From assembly GCF_958450345.1 (NCBI RefSeq), contig NC_088780.1, forward strand, positions 158,950,726 through 159,014,725: 64,000 nucleotides of DNA, read 5' to 3'. How positions within the stretch are numbered: the stretch's first letter is position 1; each line of letters starts with the position of its first letter. The notes under the pieces are model-generated. The model was given only the letters and a program-made list of their open reading frames with translations. It did no database searches and had not been told where the DNA came from. This DNA is from Calliphora vicina. Its lineage: Eukaryota; Arthropoda; Insecta; Diptera; Calliphoridae. A program made the translations under genes and the position numbers. This document shows positions 57,661-64,000 of this stretch, one piece after another.

Positions 57661-58494
57661 CGCAACGAATTTCTTTTGTTCAAATTATTGTTCGCTCAAA
57701 CACAACACAAACATTTCATTTCAATTCATTTTATTCATTCAAAACTGAAAAAAAATAAAAAAACTGAATTTATTTTCTTTTTATTGTTTACAAAAGCAAA
57801 ACATACACAGCCTACTGTGGTGGCAATTTTATTTGTAACAGTAAATTATTTGAATTTAACGGAAATGATAAAATCGCCATCATCATCATCGTCATCACTA
57901 CCATCAATTGTTATAAATAAATTTAAAAAAAAGTATAGAAAACCCTCGAAATCTCTATGGATGGAAATGTAAATGTTTAGGGATTTAATTAAAAATATTT
58001 TTTTATTTTATTTAATTTTTGCTTTCCATTTTAATTTAAGCAATTTAATTTCAGTTTCTTGAGTGTTTTTTTCTAGTTTTCTTTCCCATCAATGTTATAG
58101 TTTTGAACTTTTAATAATTTTCTTAATTTTATGCCAATTTATAAACAAATTTCTATAATTGATAATTGATTAGGCTGCAGAAAAAATTTATACAATTCTA
58201 ATTCAAGCAATTAAATAAATTAGTTGCACAGCGATTTCTACGCGAAGCATCTAATCAAATAATGTAATAAGGCGAAGAAAAGAATTTAAAATTTTTTAAT
58301 TAAATTATAAAGCTGGATAATTGAGGCAAGAAAGTAATTAAATATAAAAAAATGTAAAGCAAGAGGAAATATAAGGATTGTTTAGAGTTAAACTAATGTT
58401 AAGGGCATTTGTAAATTAGAGTGATCCTTTATTTTGCATCCTTAAATAAGGGAGTCAATTTCCCTTTGACTGTTAAAGCTACCAAATAACCTTT
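57661..58494. other. Non-coding AT-rich DNA
   Basis: The frame at 57676-57972 includes a short run of serines from a TCA/ATC repeat and has no domain. No gene was recognised. Confidence 0.45.
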
Positions 58495-59465
58495 TGGATT
58501 AAAAACGATCCAATTCACGACATCTCAATTTTTGTATATAAATTGTTTTAGCTTTTATTCTGAAACATTTGAACAACATAAATTTATTCAAAGGCATTTC
58601 TATAGACATTTCCCATATTTCTGATAACATATGGATTCCGAGCCAATTCGAACTGCTTTTGAGACCAAGAACGAACCAAGCTAATTTCGGATACTCTGTT
58701 CTAAAGTGAAGCGTACCCCAGAGAGAGAGCACTCTGCATCGCTCGAAACAAATAGTATTCGGATGGGCCAAGGTCTGGACTATAAGGCGGGGAGGTAAAA
58801 CTTCCCAACCACTTTATTCTAAATACTGTTTAAGAGGTATTGCATAGTGTGTGCATAGATGTAATATTACGGTTTAATGTCTGGCCGCATATTCTGGGCA
58901 TTTTTCGGTCAATGTTCACTTCAAACGAATCAGTTGCGTTCGGTACAGGTTCCCTGTGATGGTCTGGCCAGATTTCAGCTGCTCATAATAGATATGACCC
59001 TTTTGGTACCACCAAATACAGAGCACTACGCTTCGGGTTATTGCAATGGATTCATTCTTCACCGCAAGTAATGATTTTCTTTTATAGCGTTTAAGCATCA
59101 TTTCGGTTATGTCAAATCGTATGTCTCAAAATGTCTCTCGGTTTCAATTCGTGTGGTACCCAATTTTCCTGCTTTTAAACGAATCCTGCTGCTTGCAAAC
59201 GTTTTGAAATTGCTGATTGAGTAGCTGCCAATGACTTTGCAAGCTCTTGATGATTTTGACAACAATCTTCATGTAGTAATGCCTCAAATTCTTGATCTTC
59301 ATACACTTCTGAACCGCACGTTGAAACCGATGGATCACATTCAACATAAGCTTCGGTGAGCAATCGGTTTTTGAAATTAAAGAAGTAAAGCATAACTTCC
59401 CGCATATGACGCTTTTTAGGCACAAAATTTTACATTCTTGAAGCAAAAAAAACACTATAATGTTC
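58495..59465 (-). mobile_element. mariner remnant M3, antisense
   Basis: Antisense translation gives PKKRHMREVMLYFFNFKN near 59420, YVECDPSVSTCGSEVYEDQE, EALLHEDCCQNHQELAKSLA, and, further left in other frames, CIWWYQKGHIYYEQLKSGQT and RYRTQLIRLK. These follow mariner transposase order. Frameshifts, stops and a deleted catalytic region make it inactive. Confidence 0.8.
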
Positions 59466-59499
59466 AATAACTAAGTGAGAATAAATAACATAAACCATC

Positions 59500-59650
59500 C
59501 AGCCAATATTTCAGAAAATTTCAATTATTTTTCAGAATTTTCCTCTTGTATTTCAGTAATTTCTAATTGCATTTCGGAAACTTCCATTTGTATTTCAGAA
59601 TTTTCCAATTACATTTCAGAATTTTGTAAGTGCATTCAGAAATTTTCATT
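59500..59650. repeat. Degenerate minisatellite, ~24-27 bp unit
   Basis: tttcagaattttcc-like units repeat about five times, giving ISEFSNYISEF-type periodicity if translated. There is no sign it is coding. Confidence 0.65.
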
Positions 59651-61190
59651 TGTATCATTGAATTAATCTTCTTTAATTCAAATAAATTACAAAATAGCTT
59701 AATAAAATTCATGGAATGATCAAATTTTTCTTCAATACAAATCTAAATAATCTATAATCGAAATAAAGGCTTTAAATTCTGTTTCAATTTAAAACAAATT
59801 GAATGAAACATTTTTTATTAGATTTCAATTATCAAATATTGAACAATTCAACAATGAATGATTTGTATTCCGAAAAAAGCCTAGTATGAATCTAAATATT
59901 TTTGAAATAAATTGAGAATGTCGTGAATGAATGAATCTTAATTTGAATTGATTTGAAGCTTTCTTTTATCGAAAATTCCTAGCTTACAGACTACTATTTT
60001 TACACTAGTTTCAATGATTTCAAACCTTTTTTTTTGTATTGTAAATAGCCACAAAATGAACGTGTAATATACGCAATGTGTACCAGATATGGCTAAAAGG
60101 CATGCAGCAGACACACAGACTGGCTGGCTGAGTGACTGACTGACAAACAATTATGATTTTGCAATACTGTTCCACAACAATGATTGCAACAATATTCATA
60201 TTGACACATACCTTTAATAATTTTTCTGGTTTTTTATGCCTCAAACATTGAACATACTCTAATACATTTAAAGAAGAAAAAAAAACATATTGTACCTTTT
60301 AAATAAGTGCAGAAACTAAACAATTATAACAATAATAATGTTGTGGCCTTAGCGCTAGCTCTTAGTTTTTTTTTGTGTTTGGCTTGACGTGTTTTTCTAA
60401 TTTCTGTATTTGTCAGTTACCAACAAAAAAATACCAAAGAAACAACTATTAAACCACAAAATTGAAATACAGAAATTAAAGCAAAAAAATAAAACAATAT
60501 ATAATTATAACTAAGTTTGCAAAACAAAAACAAAAAAATACTGAAAAAAAGAAAGTTAATTATATACTAAATAATGGATAAACTAATTTAGAAACTTACA
60601 GATTTACTCACAAAAAAAAAAAAACCAAAACTTATTAAGAAACCAACCAAAAACTATTCTTTAATTATAAACTGTTCAAAGGCGTTGCATTTTGCAACAA
60701 TTTTTCTTTATCTCCTTGTGGATTTACCATTTGGCCATGAATTTAAGCGAAAGTGTTTGAAAGCCAAATTTGCTATTAATTTAAAGTTGAACAACAGTTT
60801 GGTCATGAATTTACCACTCAACTTGCATAAAAGTATCAGGAGTTTTTTCACAGCCAGCGTTTTTATAAACATAAAAAATGTAAAGTTTTATTTATTATTT
60901 ACATTTAACACATGCAATAAATATCTATATTTTGTTTTTAAATTTATTAGTTTGTTTTTAAGTTATAAATTATTGTTTTTATCAAATGTTATTATCACAG
61001 ATTGATTCATAGAAAATACCAAGTATGTTATAATCCAATTAGGTATACAAACTGACAATATTGTGTTCTGAAGACTGTTTTGACAAATTCACAGTAGGCT
61101 AGAATTAAGATTTGAAAAATGAAATTAACAACAGAAGAATACTTTCAGAACTAAAACCCCAGTCTACAATACCAAATTTGAAGAATTAAG
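59651..61190. other. Non-coding AT-rich DNA
   Basis: Contains a ggctggctgagtgactgact tract near 60121. No gene recognised; the frame at 60685-61005 is F/L/N-rich without a domain. Confidence 0.45.
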
Positions 61191-61192
61191 TA

Positions 61193-62290
61193 TTGGATGT
61201 ATGACATACAAATTTGGATTTTTTTTCAAAATTTTAGCTTTTATTTTCAAACATTTGTACAATCAAAATTTATTCAAAGTATTGGCCACTGTTAGCAATG
61301 ACATTTTCCCATATCTCTGGTAACAATGGGTCCCGAGCCAAAAGAACTGCTCATCTTTTGAAAACTTCCCAACTACATCTATATATATAAAAATTAAATG
61401 GTCCATGTATGTAATGGCATCACGTGAGAACGTCTGGAGCGATTTGGCTGATTTTTTTTATTCGATTCGAAATTTTCAGGAGATGGTTTGTAAAGAAAAA
61501 AAATTCTGAAATTCCAGGTAAAACTCGGAAATTTTTTTTTAGTTCAGTCATCTGTAATAAAAAGCTCCCTAAAGTATGCAGTACAAATTTAGATATGCAG
61601 GCAGGTGTATGTGGGTTGGAGAAACTTGAAGAACTAACATTAGTAAATGCTACCGGGCGAAGCCAGGGCGATCAAATAGTTCTAAATAGTTTTTAACAGG
61701 TATTGCAACATCTCGGACACATGATGTCCGTTGGAATATTACGGTTTCATGTCTGGCCGCATATTCTAGGCATTTTGCGGCCAATGTTCGCTTCAAACGA
61801 ATCAGTTGCATTCGGTAGAAGTTCCCTGTGATGGTCTGGAGAGATTTTAGCAGCTCCTAATAGGTCCCACCCAATGCATAGCATTACCTTATGGATACAT
61901 TTTTCATCGCAAGTAATGATTCGGTGCAAAAATGATTGTCTTTTATAGCGTTCAAACATTATTTCAGACATGCAAAATCGTCTTTCGAGGTCTCTTGGCT
62001 TCAATGATTTTTCTTATTTCGCAATGATTTTAAAAGCTCTTGTTGAGTTTGGCAACAATCTTCGTGGAGTAATGCCTTCAATTCTTGGTTTTCAAAATTT
62101 GTTTGGCTGTCCTGGGCGATATTAGTCTTCTGTCCACTTCTGAACCGCACAATCATGCCTCTCACAACCGAAACCGATGGAACACATTCAGCGAAGGCTT
62201 CAGTGAATAATCGGTGTACTTCAAAGAAGTAAAGCAAAACTTCCCGTCATATTCGTTGGTACAAAATTCAAAATTTTCGAAGCAAAAACC
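61193..62290 (-). mobile_element. mariner remnant M5, antisense, split by a Helitron-like insert
   Basis: Begins ttggatgtatgacatacaaa after a TA. Antisense translation includes EVHRLFTEAFAECVPSVSVV, LKALLHEDCCQTQQELLKSL, LKPRDLERRFCMSEIMFERY, KRQSFLHRIITCDEKC and CIGWDLLGAAKISPD in two main frames. The catalytic part is degraded. It is split at 61378-61680. Confidence 0.8.
61378..61680 (+). mobile_element. 303-bp Helitron-like non-autonomous element
   Basis: Starts TC (tctatatatataaaaattaa) and ends gatcaaatagt, a variant of the CTAGT-type Helitron 3' end. A GC-rich possible hairpin (ctaccgggcgaagccagg) lies just before. It sits between A and T with no target duplication. The host mariner can be rejoined around it by comparison with 34640-34680. 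No protein; the open frame across it is fortuitous. Confidence 0.7.
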
Positions 62291-62763
62291 CTTCAAAGTG
62301 ACATATAAATTGTTATAGCTAGATCGTCTTAGATTCTTATGAGGACCCAGAATATATATGTATAATAATGTGGGTCTACGATTAATATGAGGCCATCAGC
62401 GCACACACAATTTTGTTGTGCTTGCTGTTCTGGTGTCTTATAGTCCTTACATTACCAATATCAATACAAAAGTGGGGAAGCTACCTTTTGGTATTCAAAA
62501 GCAGATGCGTGGAAAATACCACTAAATAAATAGTTTGGGGTTACACCACTTTTGCACTGATAGCCTCATACGTAGATGTGTCACAAACGGAATGAGAAAA
62601 TCAGTATAAACCCATCTTTTTATCAATTCCACATCTAGAGAAAAAAACCTTTTAAACCATATATATTTCATCAGTGGACAATAACATACTTAAAAGTGTA
62701 CCACAAAAAAACGTGTGGCCTATATATATATAAGATTCTGATTAATAACATCAATTAATTAAT
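62291..62763. other. Non-coding DNA
   Basis: No gene or bounded repeat was recognised. Confidence 0.5.
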
Positions 62764-62875
62764 CAGCCCAATTATGAATAAAAAATTCCGCGGTAGTTTT
62801 TTCACATTGAATTTGAATAGGAAAAATTTGAAAAGGGGAAAAACTCCCGGGGAATTTTTATTCATAGCTGGGCTG
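62764..62875. mobile_element. 112-bp fold-back element, second copy
   Basis: Opens cagcccaattatgaataaaa and closes ttattcatagctgggctg. It is near-identical in structure to 18568-18678. Confidence 0.8.
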
Positions 62876-64000
62876 AATATGAATTCTGATTAAGATTTTT
62901 AAAATTTGAATATTTTTGTTTGATTTGTTTTAAATTTTGTATGGAAATTCTGTTTTATAAACCTTTTATAAAATTAAAAATTGATTATTAATAAGGGGTT
63001 AAAAATTATTTAAAATATTTGGAAAAGTTTTCATTGTATACAAATTCAGATTCTCCAAAATCAAATGGAGTCCGATTAGTTTCCGCTAAAGAAATTCTAA
63101 ATCATACTAAAGCTATAGGAAGTAAAATAAATAAAAATCAAATAAATATTTTTTTACAAGTTTTTTTGCTCTTATTGCATTTTTCTTAAGGTTTCTTTCT
63201 GCAAACAATAAAAAATGCAATTATTATTAAGGTTTGTTTAAACCAAATTTAAATTACAAATGTTTTTTAAAACAAAAATTATAAAAACGAAATCAATGAT
63301 GCGTTTTATTAGACGAGAACAACTTAAACACTTTTCGTCGGATTCGGGACAAGTGGATTCATTTCACTTTCGAACAAAACCACAGAACACATCACTGGAA
63401 AATAAATACAACACAAACAATAAAACATACAACAACAAAGACTAAAATAAACAAATGCAATTACAAAATGCAAAATTTTCATTTTATATATTTCTTCTTT
63501 TTGGATTTTTCATTTTTTTTTTTTTTATTTCTTATGTATTTGAATTTTTGTGAAAGTATATTGACCGATTTCCATTTTGTTACTGTTTGTTTTTGTTGTA
63601 AAATATTCAATCACAGTTTTAACATACATACATTGTCGTTGTTGTTGTTGCTGTTGCTACTGCTGTGTTGTACATGGTGCGGTTAATGACCAACTGTAAA
63701 ATTTTACATACATTTACAAACAGACGTACTGGTACTAGTACTACCAACAACAAAAAGGTCAGCCTAAGTTTTATCACACATTTCCAAAGCTCCAAGAAAA
63801 AATGTGTTAATAATAAACGGTTGGGAAAGTTCTTCTTCCTCAAAAACTAAAAATTACAAAAAAAAACGCCAAGAAAAAACTCTTTAATGTTGCCAACAAA
63901 TACTAACAACTAACAATAAACTAAAAAAAAGCAAAAACAAAAGCATTTAAAAGAAAAAAAACTAAGAAAAAGAAGAATGTCATTAACCTTACTCCATTTC
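62876..64000. other. Non-coding AT-rich DNA to the window edge
   Basis: A GTT/GCT run lies near 63635-63665. The short frames on both strands near 63260-63850 have no domain. No exon of the MAP205-like gene was recognised. Confidence 0.45.

Noticed and set aside
61424..61696. 90-codon frame as a host gene
   Set aside because: It lies almost wholly within the Helitron-like repeat inside a mariner remnant.

Overview
The window is AT-rich eukaryotic DNA from a higher fly, most likely a calyptrate such as a blow fly. Four things support this. One long intron-bounded coding exon resembles a Drosophila-type microtubule-associated protein (MAP205). The non-coding DNA is full of short fly-style simple repeats. 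There are many degraded insect DNA transposons (mariner, ITmD37E-like Tc1/mariner, hAT, a short Helitron). There are also non-LTR retrotransposon remnants. No bacterial-type genes, CRISPR array, rRNA or convincing functional tRNA gene was found. The species call is inference.

The only convincing host gene is at the left end. A leader of roughly 850 bases precedes an 854-codon exon (2055-4616, + strand) that ends exactly on a codon at a consensus splice donor. The protein is acidic and low-complexity. It carries two KEN-box modules, several S/T-P sites and a full-match PAM2 motif, the peptide that binds poly(A)-binding protein. Its expected basic, microtubule-binding C-terminus is not in any open frame I can see downstream. 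The remaining ~59 kb is therefore either a very large intron or intron plus intergenic DNA.

From about 5 kb to the right edge the window is a graveyard of nested repeats. The clearest cases have exact boundaries. These include hAT-type elements with 8-bp target-site duplications (8008-8302, 15835-16270, 19263-20607, 25867-26619, 36244-37344, and 55797-56759 with a weak duplication). ITmD37E-like elements with matching ends and TA flanks lie at 14111-15608 and 31699-32818, with partial or derived copies elsewhere. Five mariner remnants are mostly antisense, and one is interrupted by a 303-bp Helitron-like insertion. Several families of short inverted-repeat elements recur two to four times. 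Two tandem arrays of the same ~31-33 bp unit lie in opposite orientation at 34.1-34.5 kb and 43.7-44.9 kb. Non-LTR (LINE) reverse-transcriptase tails sit at 11.9-12.2, 40.0-41.0 and 43.4-43.6 kb.

The least expected pattern is a set of tRNA-like modules (A-box plus B-box spacing) embedded in repeats: two inside one TA-flanked element nested in a hAT, one directly behind a LINE tail, a related copy 37 kb away, and a separate one at 47.7 kb. I see no complete novel gene system. The best leads are the PAM2/KEN architecture of the MAP205-like protein and the tRNA-like repeat modules.
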